A stretch of DNA of 64,000 nt from the NCBI RefSeq assembly GCF_000716675.1, contig NZ_JNXT01000018.1, positions 1 to 64,000 on the forward strand, in the 5' to 3' direction. Position 1 is the first letter of the stretch, and every line of letters begins with the position of its first letter. This DNA comes from Streptomyces alboflavus. GTDB lineage: Bacteria; Actinomycetota; Actinomycetes; Streptomycetales; Streptomycetaceae. Below, piece after piece: positions 17,166-25,318 of this stretch. The position numbers and the translations under genes are program-made. Below the pieces are notes generated by a model. The model searched no databases and had not been told where the DNA came from. It worked only from the letters and a program-made list of their open reading frames with translations.

Positions 17166-17996
17166 ATGTCGTCAAGCACGCCTGGAACGAACGAGCCCGA
17201 GCCGACCGACGGGCTCAAGGCCTTCGGCGCGGCACTGAAGAGCTTTCGCAAGCGGGCCGGGTACACGCAGGAGGCTCTGGCTCCGGAGATCGGTTACTCG
17301 ACGCATTTCGTGGCGTCGATCGAGCAGGGGCGGAGGTTTCCGCCGCCGCGGTTCGTCGACCAGGTGGAGGTCACGCTGGACGCCTTCGGGACGTTGCGGC
17401 TGGTGGCCAACCAGCTGTCGCGTCAGCGGGGGTTGGCGTCCTGGTTCCGCCAGTGGGCCCAGTTGGAGCAGGAGGCGATCACCCTCTACACGTACGAATG
17501 CCGGGTGATTCCTGGGCTGTTGCAGACGCCCGCGTACGCGGAGGCCGTGTTCGCCAACCGGTTGCCGTCGCTCGGCGACGAGCAGATCCAGGCCCAACTG
17601 GCGGCGCGCATCGAACGCCAGAAGCTCCTCACGGAGCGGCCGAACACGGCCTACGGCTTCATCCTGGAAGAGCATGTGTTCCTGCGGAACGTGGGCGGGC
17701 CCGAGGTCACCCGGGAACTCATCGACCACATCGTCGGCCTGGCGGCCCGGCGCAACATCGAGATCCAGATCATGCCTGTGGTCCGCGAGAGTCACGCCGG
17801 GCTGGACGGACCCGTCCAGCTTCTTGAGAGCGCGGACAATCGCTGGTTCGCATACTGCGAGGGGCAGCGCGGCGGACAGCTCATCTCCGACCCGAAAGAG
17901 ATCAGCGTGCTCCAGAAGCGGTATGCCAGGATGCGTTCACAGGCCCTCTCGTTCGAGCACTCGGTGGGCCTGTTGGAGCGGATGCGAGGAGCATGA
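17166..17996 (+). CDS. XRE-family HTH regulator with DUF5753
   Basis: 276 residues from the ATG (a GTG directly upstream could also be used). The N-terminal HTH (about 18-75: FGAALKSFRKRAGYTQEALAPEIGYSTHFVASIEQGRR) is followed by the DUF5753 domain (about 95-270: TYECRVIPGLLQTPAYAEAVF, then QLLESADNRWFAY and VGLLERMR). These are Scr1/BldB-type regulators normally paired with a DUF397 protein, as here: the next gene overlaps by 4 nt (ATGA). Proposed roles are in development and stress; nothing specific can be read from the sequence. Confidence 0.9.
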   Translation: MSSSTPGTNEPEPTDGLKAFGAALKSFRKRAGYTQEALAPEIGYSTHFVASIEQGRRFPPPRFVDQVEVTLDAFGTLRLVANQLSRQRGLASWFRQWAQLEQEAITLYTYECRVIPGLLQTPAYAEAVFANRLPSLGDEQIQAQLAARIERQKLLTERPNTAYGFILEEHVFLRNVGGPEVTRELIDHIVGLAARRNIEIQIMPVVRESHAGLDGPVQLLESADNRWFAYCEGQRGGQLISDPKEISVLQKRYARMRSQALSFEHSVGLLERMRGA

Positions 17997-18259
17997 TGGG
18001 CACCTCCGAACTGGCATGGTTCAAGAGCAGCTACAGCGGCGGAGACGGCGACGACTGCGTCGAAGTAGCCCTGTCCTGGTGGAAGTCCAGCTACAGCAGC
18101 GGCACCGACGGCGACTGCGTCGAAGTAGCCACCTGCCCCGCCGCCGTCCACGTACGCGACTCCAAGAACCGCCAAGGCCCCCAACTCGCCCTGGAACCGA
18201 GCGCCTGGGCCGACTTCCTCACGTACGCGCGTACCCGACCCGGAGGCCGTGTGCGTTGA
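17993..18259 (+). CDS. DUF397 protein with duplicated N-terminal motif
   Basis: 88 residues. The DUF397 signature W-x-K-S-S-Y-S-G...CVEVA occurs twice: residues 9-26 (WFKSSYSGGDGDDCVEVA) and again from about 29 (WWKSSYSSGTDGDCVEVA), followed by one copy of the usual C-terminal half (VHVRDSKNRQGPQL). The DNA shows the same tandem, offset about 60 bp. It overlaps the upstream DUF5753 gene and is likely its partner. The 3' end overlaps the convergent protease-like gene by 41 bp. Confidence 0.85.
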   Translation: MMGTSELAWFKSSYSGGDGDDCVEVALSWWKSSYSSGTDGDCVEVATCPAAVHVRDSKNRQGPQLALEPSAWADFLTYARTRPGGRVR

Positions 18260-18911
18260 GGATCGGCGGCAGCGGCTGGAAGAACGTCGTGCCGCCGGAC
18301 GAGCAGTTGCCGCTGCCGCCCACGACGATGCCGAGCGCCGCGTCCCCGGCGAATCCGGGGCCACCCGCGTCGCCGGGCTCGGCGCAGACGTTCGTGCGGA
18401 TCAGGCCGTACACGGTGCCCTGCGGGAAGGTCACCGTGGCGTTCAGGGACTGGATGGTCCCGCAGTGCATGCCGGTCGTCGGGCCCGTACGGCAGATCTG
18501 CTGGCCGACGACGGGCTGCGGCGCGCGGTTGATGCGGATGATCTGGCTTCCGGCCCTGATCTCGCTGGGGTAGGTCAGGTTCGTGTTCGTGTAGCGCACG
18601 AGGGCGTAGCTGCTGCGGGGGAAGACGACGGTCTCGGTCACGCCGACCGGGACGGTGAGGCGGGGGTCGGCGAACCACTGGGTGCCGACCGTGCCGCAGT
18701 GGCCTCCCATGATTCCGTAGAAGCGCGTGCCGTTGCTGACGTTGAAGGCGACCGTGCAGCGGCCGCTCGCGGAGTAGAGGACGTCGCCGCCGCGGATCGC
18801 CGTCTGGGCGGAGGCGGGGGCGGGGGCGGCGGTTGCCGTGGGGGCGGCGAGCAGGCCGAGGGCCGCCAGGGCGGCGCACAGTAACTGGGCGATGATCAGC
18901 CGGAGTCTCAT
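18219..18911 (-). CDS. Secreted S1-family protease homologue, probable pseudoprotease
   Basis: 230 residues: Sec signal peptide (1-29) and a streptogrisin/alpha-lytic-like fold. GRCTVAFNV..GGHCG holds the first disulfide (Cys52-Cys72) and the catalytic-position His71. The catalytic Asp position reads Ser101 (RSSYALVRY, where active relatives have DYALVRY). The catalytic Ser position reads Ala182 (EPGDAGGPGF instead of GDSGGP). Two of the three triad residues are therefore missing, while the disulfide cysteines (140/150, 176/203) remain. The fold appears maintained, so it may bind rather than cut. No pro-domain of normal size is present. Confidence 0.85.
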   Translation of the reverse strand: MRLRLIIAQLLCAALAALGLLAAPTATAAPAPASAQTAIRGGDVLYSASGRCTVAFNVSNGTRFYGIMGGHCGTVGTQWFADPRLTVPVGVTETVVFPRSSYALVRYTNTNLTYPSEIRAGSQIIRINRAPQPVVGQQICRTGPTTGMHCGTIQSLNATVTFPQGTVYGLIRTNVCAEPGDAGGPGFAGDAALGIVVGGSGNCSSGGTTFFQPLPPILNAHGLRVGYART

Positions 18912-19067
18912 GGGGCCTCCTGTGGGGGTGGGGATGCGCGCATGGGCGGGCGTGGGCATTGTTGCGAAGTCCGGCAGGCCCGTCACGGGTCTCGGCGCAC
19001 CCCTTTCCGCCGGATTCCGGAGGCGGGGATCCGGAAGCGCGCACTCGGGGCCGGGCATACTGACAGC

Positions 19068-19814
19068 ATGGGCACCGACCCGCCGGAAGAACCGTCCCGG
19101 ACGAGCGACCGCGCACAACCCGAAGAGGCGCACGGGCAAGCCGCCGATGGACGACAACAGGTGCCCGACGAGCGCGAAGCCGCCGCCGACAGCCGTGAGG
19201 CCGCCGCGGACAAGCGGGAAGCCGCTGCGGACAAGCGCGAGGCCGCCGCAGACCAGCGCGAAGCCGCCGCAGACCAGCGCGAAGCCGCCGCAGACCAGCG
19301 CGAAGCCGCCGCAGACCAGCGCGAAGCCGCCGCAGACGCATGGCAGGACAGGCTCGCCGCTCAAGAGCAGCACCTGGACGCACGGCGTCGCGCGGCGGGT
19401 GAGACGACTCCCAGCATCCGGCAGCGCTCGTACGAGCACATCGGGCGCTCCCGAAAACTGCTGACGGCCAGCCAGGAACGCCTGGACCGCAGCGAGGCGG
19501 CACTGCGCCGCTCGGACGCGGCGGACCAGCGCGAACAGGACGCCGTCGACCGGGAGACGGACGCCACCACCAAGGAGATGGCGGCGCGCGGCCCGGAGCT
19601 GCTCAAGGCCTTGCAGGCCCGGGCCGGCCTGCTTCGGGAACGGGCCGTGGCGGCGACCGAGGCACTGGCCAGAGCCGAGGACGCCCTCGCCCAGAACCAC
19701 GGAGAACGCCACCGGGCCCGGGAAGCGGCCGCACACCGCCACCGCGCCGCCCGGGCCCGCGCCGCGGCCAAAGCCCTGCGCGCCACCGGCGAACCGCCCA
19801 AGGACGCGCGCTAG
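19068..19814 (+). CDS. Heptad-repeat (REAAAD) coiled-coil protein
   Basis: 248 residues, extremely rich in Ala, Arg, Glu, Asp and Gln. After an N-terminal acidic segment, residues about 36-91 contain eight tandem copies of the heptad REAAAD[S/K/Q], encoded by 21-bp DNA repeats. A second long helical region follows (SYEHIGRSRKLLTASQERLDR, then AREAAAHRHRAARARAAAKAL). There is no signal peptide, membrane helix or enzymatic motif, and the whole protein should be one long charged coiled coil or single alpha-helix. Function unknown. It could be structural, DNA-associated or a scaffold. The ATG at 19068 has only a weak upstream GACAG. Confidence 0.75.
   Translation: MGTDPPEEPSRTSDRAQPEEAHGQAADGRQQVPDEREAAADSREAAADKREAAADKREAAADQREAAADQREAAADQREAAADQREAAADAWQDRLAAQEQHLDARRRAAGETTPSIRQRSYEHIGRSRKLLTASQERLDRSEAALRRSDAADQREQDAVDRETDATTKEMAARGPELLKALQARAGLLRERAVAATEALARAEDALAQNHGERHRAREAAAHRHRAARARAAAKALRATGEPPKDAR
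19165..19341 (+). repeat. 21-bp tandem repeat inside the coiled-coil gene
   Basis: About eight units of 21 bp encoding REAAAD plus a variable residue. The last four units are identical (GCGAAGCCGCCGCAGACCA and flanking bases), which suggests recent unit expansion and likely copy-number variation between strains. Confidence 0.85.
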
Positions 19815-19839
19815 CAGAGCAAGCACCCCTCCCCGCACG

Positions 19840-19861
19840 TTCTGAAGCACTCGCTTCAGAA
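19840..19861. promoter_or_regulatory. Palindromic operator 1 upstream of MFS gene
   Basis: TTCTGAAGC-ACTC-GCTTCAGAA is a perfect 22-nt interrupted palindrome. Related palindromes lie at 19882 and just before the TetR gene at 21167, consistent with TetR binding. Confidence 0.65.
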
Positions 19862-19881
19862 CGTGCTAAGGTCCGTCCGGG

Positions 19882-19903
19882 TTTTGAAGCGACTGATTCA
19901 AAA
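19882..19903. promoter_or_regulatory. Palindromic operator 2 upstream of MFS gene
   Basis: TTTTGAAGC-GACT-GATTCAAAA, a near-perfect palindrome whose centre is 42 bp from that of operator 1 (about four helical turns). Confidence 0.65.
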
Positions 19904-19953
19904 CGAGTCGCGCCCCCGTCACGACCACCAGACACCACCAGGGAGGGACCTCC

Positions 19954-21195
19954 ATGCCGCTCGCGGTCTACGTGTTGGCGCTCGGCATCTTCACCCAGGG
20001 AACATCGGAGTTCATGCTGTCGGGACTGCTCCCCGGCATGGCCGACGACCTGGGTGTCTCCATACCGGACGCCGGCCTGCTCATCTCGGCGTTCGCGATC
20101 GGCATGGTCGTCGGCGCGCCGCTGCTCGCGGTGGCGACGCTGCGCTGGCCGCGCCGCACGGCGCTCGTCCTGCTCCAGGCCGTGTTCATCGCGGGACACG
20201 TCGTGGGCGCCCTCGCGCCGGGGTACGGCGTCCTGTTCGCGACCCGGATCGTCAGCGCGCTCGCGTACGCCGGGTTCTGGGGCGTCGCCGTCGCCACCGC
20301 CGTGGCACTGGTGCCAAGTGAGGCCAAGAGCAAGGCCGTCGGGCTCGTCGCGGGCGGCCTGACGCTCGCGACCATCGTCGGCGTCCCCGCAGGTACCGTC
20401 CTCAGCCAGTCCGCGAGCTGGCGCGCCGCCTTCTGGGCCGTGGCCGCCGCGACCGCCGTCAGCCTCGCCGCGACCGTGCTCGCCGTGCCGGGCGGCCGGG
20501 GCGCGCGCGAGGCACCGTCCGTGCGGGCTGAACTGCGCGGCATGAAGCGGCCGCAGCTGTGGCTTTCGTACGCCATCACCGGCTTCGCCTTCGGCGCGGT
20601 CATCGTCACCTTCTCCTACCTCGCCTCCCTCCTCACCGACGAGAGCGGCCTCGGCGAGGGCTGGGTGCCCGCCGTGCTCGCGCTGTTCGGGGCGGGCGGC
20701 ATGCTCGGCCTGCTCATCGGCAGCCGCACCGCGCAGGCGCACGCCGTCGGCACGCTCGGGTGGGGACTCGGCGGGCTCGCCGTGATCTCGGCGGCCCTCG
20801 CGCTCACGGCGGACACCGCCATCGCCGTCGTCCTCGTGCTCATCTTCCTGCTCGGCATGGCGGGGTACGTCACCAACCCGCCCCTCCAGTCACGGGTGTT
20901 CACCCTCGCCCCCGACGCGCCCACCCTCGTCGGCGCGACCAACACGGCCGCGTTCAACGTCGGCAACACCCTCGCCCCGATGCTCGGCGGGCTCACCATC
21001 GACGCCGGGTACGGGTACACGTCGGTGGCCTGGGTGGGGGCGGGGCTCGCGGTGCTCGGGTGCGCGGGGGCGCTGTGGGCGGGACGCCTCGAGCGGGCTA
21101 CGGCGGCGCGGGGCGGGCAGGGCCGGACGCCTTCGGCTGCCACCACCCCCGCCGCCGACCCCGCCAGTTTTGAAAAGGTATTCCAAAACCGGTAG
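19954..21195 (+). CDS. Cmx/CmlR-like MFS drug efflux transporter
   Basis: 413 residues with about 12 membrane helices. The N-terminus (VYVLALGIFTQGTSEFMLSGLLPGMADDL) is characteristic of the chloramphenicol-exporter/arabinose-efflux group (DHA1), including Cmx and CmlR of actinobacteria. It should export small hydrophobic compounds by proton antiport. Two palindromes in its promoter match one in front of the downstream TetR gene, so substrate-induced derepression is likely. The C-terminal ~30 residues overlap the TetR promoter and are not membrane-like. Confidence 0.88.
   Translation: MPLAVYVLALGIFTQGTSEFMLSGLLPGMADDLGVSIPDAGLLISAFAIGMVVGAPLLAVATLRWPRRTALVLLQAVFIAGHVVGALAPGYGVLFATRIVSALAYAGFWGVAVATAVALVPSEAKSKAVGLVAGGLTLATIVGVPAGTVLSQSASWRAAFWAVAAATAVSLAATVLAVPGGRGAREAPSVRAELRGMKRPQLWLSYAITGFAFGAVIVTFSYLASLLTDESGLGEGWVPAVLALFGAGGMLGLLIGSRTAQAHAVGTLGWGLGGLAVISAALALTADTAIAVVLVLIFLLGMAGYVTNPPLQSRVFTLAPDAPTLVGATNTAAFNVGNTLAPMLGGLTIDAGYGYTSVAWVGAGLAVLGCAGALWAGRLERATAARGGQGRTPSAATTPAADPASFEKVFQNR
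21167..21189. promoter_or_regulatory. TetR-gene palindrome
   Basis: GTTTTGAA-AAGGTAT-TCCAAAAC, related to the two operators upstream of the MFS gene. It lies 17 bp before the TetR ATG and inside the MFS 3' end, consistent with autoregulation. Confidence 0.6.
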
Positions 21196-21205
21196 GCTCC
21201 GGCCC

Positions 21206-21784
21206 ATGGCCAGGCCACGACAGTTCGACGAGGACCGCGTCATCACCGCCGCCATGGAGACCTTCTGGCGCCACGGGTACGAGGGCACGTCCACGCGCGA
21301 CCTGTGCGACAGCACGGGCCTCGGCCCGTCCAGCCTCTACAACACCTTCGGCGGCAAGCGCGAGCTGTATCTGCGCGCCCTCGACCGCTACTACGAGACG
21401 GTCACCGGCGCGCAGATCGAGCGGCTCCAGGGTCCCGGCACCGCCAAGGACCGGCTGCGCGCGATGATGCTGACTTCCGTCGACAGCGACCTCGACGCCG
21501 ACGACGGGCGCGGCTGCTTCGCCATCAACGCGGCCATCGAGCTTGCGGGGCTCGACGCGGACGTCAAGCGGGTCGTGCGGCGCAACTTCACCCGGGTCGA
21601 GGACGAGGTGCGCGCGGTCGTCCAGGAGGGCCAGGACGCGGGCGAGATCCCGGCGGACCGGGACGCCCGCGCCGTGGCCCGGCTCGTCCAGAGCACGTAC
21701 TACGGCCTGCGTGTCCTCGGCCGCGTACAGGACGACCGCGATGTCCTCGTCGCCACCGTCGACGACACCCTGGAGCGGCTGTGA
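21206..21784 (+). CDS. TetR/AcrR-family regulator of the efflux module
   Basis: 192 residues. The N-terminal HTH (about 1-55: [54 protein letters not shown]) is a TetR DNA-binding domain of the subgroup with a C-terminal ligand domain like that of NemR/AcuR-type regulators ([14 protein letters not shown] with a conserved Cys). It follows the MFS gene and overlaps the GNAT gene by 4 nt (GTGA). Palindromes at 19840, 19882 and 21167 are its likely sites. I start at ATG 21206 because the family's MARPRxFD opening is there. Confidence 0.88.
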   Translation: MARPRQFDEDRVITAAMETFWRHGYEGTSTRDLCDSTGLGPSSLYNTFGGKRELYLRALDRYYETVTGAQIERLQGPGTAKDRLRAMMLTSVDSDLDADDGRGCFAINAAIELAGLDADVKRVVRRNFTRVEDEVRAVVQEGQDAGEIPADRDARAVARLVQSTYYGLRVLGRVQDDRDVLVATVDDTLERL

Positions 21785-22590
21785 CCGACCTGCTCGCCGC
21801 CATGGAGGCGAACCTCGCCGCGCACGCCGGCCATCTGCACCGGCACCTGCCCGGCGCCACCGTCACCGAGACCGACGACCTGTTCGTCGCGGACAGCGGC
21901 ATCGACGACGACACCTTCAACATCGTCGCCGCCGCGCGGTTCACCCCGGAGACGGCGGACGCCCGCATCGCCGCGACGGTCGGGCGTCTCGCCGCCACCG
22001 GGCGCACCTTCTCCTGGTGGGTCGGCCCGGCGTCCACGCCCGGCGACCTCGGCGACCGGCTCGCGGCGGCCGGGCTCGACGCGGCCGGGACCGAGACCGG
22101 CATGTGGCTCGACCTCGACGCCGCCCCCGCGCCCGCGCGATCCGTCGGCCTGGAGATCCGGCCCGTGACGACGGCCGAAGAACTCGCCGCGTACGCCGCG
22201 ATCCTCGCCGCGAACTGGGATCCGCCCGCCGCCACGGTCCGCGCGTTCTACGCCGCCGTCGCCGACGCCGCCCTCGCCGCCGACTGCCCGGCCTGCTACC
22301 TCGTCGGGTACGCGGACGGGCGGCCCGTGTGCACGGCCGAGGCGTTCCTGCACGCGGGCGTCGCCGGGATCTACAACATCTCGACGCTCGCCGCCGACCG
22401 CCGCCGCGGCCACGGCGGCGCGATCACGCTGGCCGCGCTGCACGCGGCCCGCGACGCCGGTGCCACCACGGCGGTCCTCCAGGCCTCGCCCGAGGGCGAG
22501 CCGGTCTACCGGAGGCTCGGCTTCGCCGCCCTCGGCAGCTTCACCGAGTACGCAGTTGCGTCGACGGCACGATCTGCTGCGGCTGGTTAG
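21781..22590 (+). CDS. GNAT-family N-acetyltransferase
   Basis: 269 residues with a GNAT domain in the C-terminal half. [41 protein letters not shown] contains the acetyl-CoA pyrophosphate loop (R-R-G-H-G-G), and [17 protein letters not shown] is the closing strand. The N-terminal 130 residues are a family-specific extension. GTG start overlaps the TetR stop (GTGA), so it is co-expressed with the efflux regulator, perhaps as a second detoxification step. The 3' end overlaps the convergent fucosidase gene by 50 bp. Confidence 0.87.
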   Translation: MTDLLAAMEANLAAHAGHLHRHLPGATVTETDDLFVADSGIDDDTFNIVAAARFTPETADARIAATVGRLAATGRTFSWWVGPASTPGDLGDRLAAAGLDAAGTETGMWLDLDAAPAPARSVGLEIRPVTTAEELAAYAAILAANWDPPAATVRAFYAAVADAALAADCPACYLVGYADGRPVCTAEAFLHAGVAGIYNISTLAADRRRGHGGAITLAALHAARDAGATTAVLQASPEGEPVYRRLGFAALGSFTEYAVASTARSAAAG

Positions 22591-24382
22591 GGCTCGACCA
22601 CAGCAGCTTCATGTGCGCCTCACCGGTGTTCTCCGCGTAGTCGACGCGGATGCTGTGGCGCTTGCCCGCCGTCAGCGGCACCTGCGCCTTGTCGACCTTC
22701 GGCTCGTGCGGGTTCCAGGAGTCGATGACGAGCCTGCCGTCGATCCAGACCCGCACCACGTCGTCGGAGACCGTCGTCAGCGTGTACGTCTCCGTGCGGC
22801 GCGGCTCGATCGAACCCGTCCAGCGGATGCCGAAGCGGTCCGAGGAGATCGACGCGTCCGGTGAACCCCCGAACTTCCAGGCGTGGTTGACCGTGGGGTC
22901 GGTGCGGGTCACCTTCGGGGCGCCGGAAAGATCCGCGTTGTCGAAGATCTCCTGCTTGAGGCCCGTGCCCTTGCCGGGGCGGGCCGCACGGCCGGGATCC
23001 ACGGTCAGCTCGATGACGGTGGCCGTCGGGTTCGTGGCGTCGCCGGAGGGCGTCAGGTCGTAGCCGTCGCCCGCCTTGGTGACGGTGACTCGCTGCGAAC
23101 TGCCTAGCACCCGGGCCGACTTGACGCGGAAGTCGGCGCGCGCGGTGAGGTGCAGGGGCTTGCCCGCCCCGGGCCAGCGCGTGACGGCCGCGTACAGCTT
23201 GTTGCCCTTGCGGCTCACCGCGCCCCACTGCGGCTCCTCGACCAGGCCGCCGTAACGCGCCCCGTAGACCGCCTCGCCCTGGCCCGCCGTGCGCAGCCAG
23301 GTGCCCATCTCCTTGAGGCGGTCGACGGAGGGCCCCGGGATGCGGCCGCGTGCGTCGGGGCCGACGTTCAGGAGGTAGTTGCCGCTGCGGGACGTGGTGG
23401 CGAGCAGGTTGTGGACGAGGGTCGTGCCCGACTTCCAGTTCTGGTCGTAGCGGGCGAAGCCCCAGTTGTCGTTGAGCGTCATGCAGGACTCCCACAGCTG
23501 GCCGTCCACCGGGGCGTCGGGGATCTCCTGCTCGGGGGTGCCGTAGTCGCCGTCCGTGACGCGGCGCTTGCCGACCCGGTTGTTGATGACGAGGTCGGGG
23601 TTCAGGCCCCGCAGGTAGGACTCCAGGCGCTCGCCGTCCCTCGCGGTCCACGGGTTGTGCGGGTCCTCGGTGTCCCACTCGCCGTCGAACCACAGCAGCG
23701 CCGGGTCATAGGTGTCGACCAGCTCCTTGAGCTGGGCGTACATGCGCTTCTCGTACTTCGGGAAGGCCGCCGGGTCGGGGAAGTCCGGGTCGTGCCAGTC
23801 CCAGATCGAGTAGTAGAAGCCGAGCTTGATGCCCGCCTCGTCGGATGCCTTCTTCAGCTCCGCGAGGATGTCGCGCCTCTTGTCGAACGACGAATGGTCG
23901 CGCAGGTTCCAGGAGTTGACCTTCGTCGGCCACATCGCGTAGCCCTCGTGGTGCTTGGACGTGATGACGATGTACTTCATCCCCGTGTCCTTGGCCGCCT
24001 TCACCACCGCCTTCGCGTCGAATTCCGCGGGGTCGAAGGCCTTGGCCTGCTTCTCGTAGGCGTCCTTGGGGATCTTGCACTGGCGCTGGATCCACTCGGC
24101 GTTGCGGCAGACCGTGCCGTCGGGTCGCTGGTACTCGCCCTCCAGGTTCGAGTACGCGCCGAAGTGGATGAACATGCCGAAGCGGTCCTGGCGGAACCAG
24201 TTGGTGCGGTCGGCGGTGAAGGGGTCGTCCGTGGCGTGGTCGGTTCCGGGGCCCTCGGCGGGACCGGCTGGACCCGGCGGGGCGGGTGCGGGGCGCGCGG
24301 GTGCGGCGGCGGCCGTCGGGAGGGCCGTGGCGGCGAGGGTCGCGGTGAGGAGCAGGGCGAGCGTGGGGACTCTTCGACGCAT
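22541..24382 (-). CDS. Secreted alpha-L-fucosidase (GH29) with PA14 domain
   Basis: 613 residues: signal peptide (1-27), a proline-rich linker, then a GH29 catalytic domain (about 55-400). The [10 protein letters not shown] substrate site and the nucleophile Asp in [10 protein letters not shown] (near 232) are present, as is [15 protein letters not shown]-terminal PA14 carbohydrate-binding domain follows (about 475-610: [44 protein letters not shown]). It releases fucose from glycans outside the cell. With the GH89 and GH46 genes downstream, this is a host- or fungal-glycan degradation locus. Confidence 0.93.
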   Translation of the reverse strand: MRRRVPTLALLLTATLAATALPTAAAAPARPAPAPPGPAGPAEGPGTDHATDDPFTADRTNWFRQDRFGMFIHFGAYSNLEGEYQRPDGTVCRNAEWIQRQCKIPKDAYEKQAKAFDPAEFDAKAVVKAAKDTGMKYIVITSKHHEGYAMWPTKVNSWNLRDHSSFDKRRDILAELKKASDEAGIKLGFYYSIWDWHDPDFPDPAAFPKYEKRMYAQLKELVDTYDPALLWFDGEWDTEDPHNPWTARDGERLESYLRGLNPDLVINNRVGKRRVTDGDYGTPEQEIPDAPVDGQLWESCMTLNDNWGFARYDQNWKSGTTLVHNLLATTSRSGNYLLNVGPDARGRIPGPSVDRLKEMGTWLRTAGQGEAVYGARYGGLVEEPQWGAVSRKGNKLYAAVTRWPGAGKPLHLTARADFRVKSARVLGSSQRVTVTKAGDGYDLTPSGDATNPTATVIELTVDPGRAARPGKGTGLKQEIFDNADLSGAPKVTRTDPTVNHAWKFGGSPDASISSDRFGIRWTGSIEPRRTETYTLTTVSDDVVRVWIDGRLVIDSWNPHEPKVDKAQVPLTAGKRHSIRVDYAENTGEAHMKLLWSSPNQPQQIVPSTQLRTR

Positions 24383-24634
24383 GTGCGGGCTCCTGTTCGT
24401 TGTCGGAACGCTGCGGAACGTAGGAGCAGATACATCCGATGTCAATGGGAGGAACGAGACCTTCCTGGGGGCCAGTTTGGGACGTACGGTGCCTGCTGAT
24501 CCGATGAATCGAGGTGGTCCGGGGTGCAGCCGAACTAATCCCGGGAACATGTTTCGCGGCCCTGGATCTGGCGATCAGGCGTGTGGCAGGCTCCTCCGAG
24601 TCCCCCCACCAGAACCGGAATTCAGGACTTCTCC

Positions 24635-25225
24635 GTGCGCCGAATACCTGCCGTTGCCACCTGCGTCGCCGCCGCGCTCTCCCTCGCGCTGACCGGATGC
24701 GGGGGTGACGGCAAGAAGAGGGACAAGGGCTCGTCGGGTTCGACGGCGTCCGTGGAACCGGCGGAGAAGACCCCCGGCAGGGGCGGCGCGAAGGACGGCG
24801 CCGAGCAGACCGCGTCGCCCACCCCGGCCCGTACGAAGAAGGCGACCCCCACGCCGACGCGCCCCGCCACCCCCACCGCCGCGGCCACCCCCACCCGGCC
24901 CCGCGCGAGCGCCCCCGCCGTCCCCCCGAAGAAGACCGCGCGCCCCGACGCCGCCGGGCCGCAGTCCGTGCAGGGCACCTGGTACCACGTGCGGCGCGGC
25001 ACCGGCGGGCGGCTGATCGTCCTCACCGTCAACGGCACCTCGATGAGCATGACGTCCGGCGGCAAGTCCTGCCCCGGCACCATCACATCGGCGATGGTGA
25101 TCCGGGCGACCTGCATGGGCGAGTCGGCGGCGGGAACGGCCCGGCTCAGCGGCGGGCAGCTGACCTTCGCCTGGCCGGACGGCAGCGGCAACGACTACTT
25201 CCGGCGAACGCAGCCCGCAGCCTGA
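24635..25225 (+). CDS. Hypothetical lipoprotein with Thr/Pro-rich linker
   Basis: 196 residues from the GTG at 24635, with AGGA upstream. The signal peptide ends in a lipobox (LALTGC, Cys near residue 21), so it should be anchored on the outer face of the membrane. A long linker rich in Thr, Pro and Ala (about 45-110) leads to a compact beta-rich C-terminal domain (VQGTWYHVRRGTGGRLIVLTV, CPGTITSAMVIRATC, GQLTFAWPDGSGNDYF) with two cysteines. This may be a lipocalin-like or binding domain. Function unknown. Confidence 0.78.
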   Translation: MRRIPAVATCVAAALSLALTGCGGDGKKRDKGSSGSTASVEPAEKTPGRGGAKDGAEQTASPTPARTKKATPTPTRPATPTAAATPTRPRASAPAVPPKKTARPDAAGPQSVQGTWYHVRRGTGGRLIVLTVNGTSMSMTSGGKSCPGTITSAMVIRATCMGESAAGTARLSGGQLTFAWPDGSGNDYFRRTQPAA

Positions 25226-25318
25226 GCGAAAGCTACGGCCCGAGGGTTACGCAAGGGTGCGGGGCCGGGCAAGAGTCACCTCGGTACTCGCCGCCCGCCC
25301 CGACCCACGGAGCCCCGC

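Noticed and set aside
18219..18911. Active streptogrisin-like protease
   Set aside because: The Ser and Asp positions of the triad are Ala and Ser in the sequence.
19165..19341. CRISPR-like array
   Set aside because: The units are 21 bp, contiguous, without spacers, and in frame with a coding heptad repeat.
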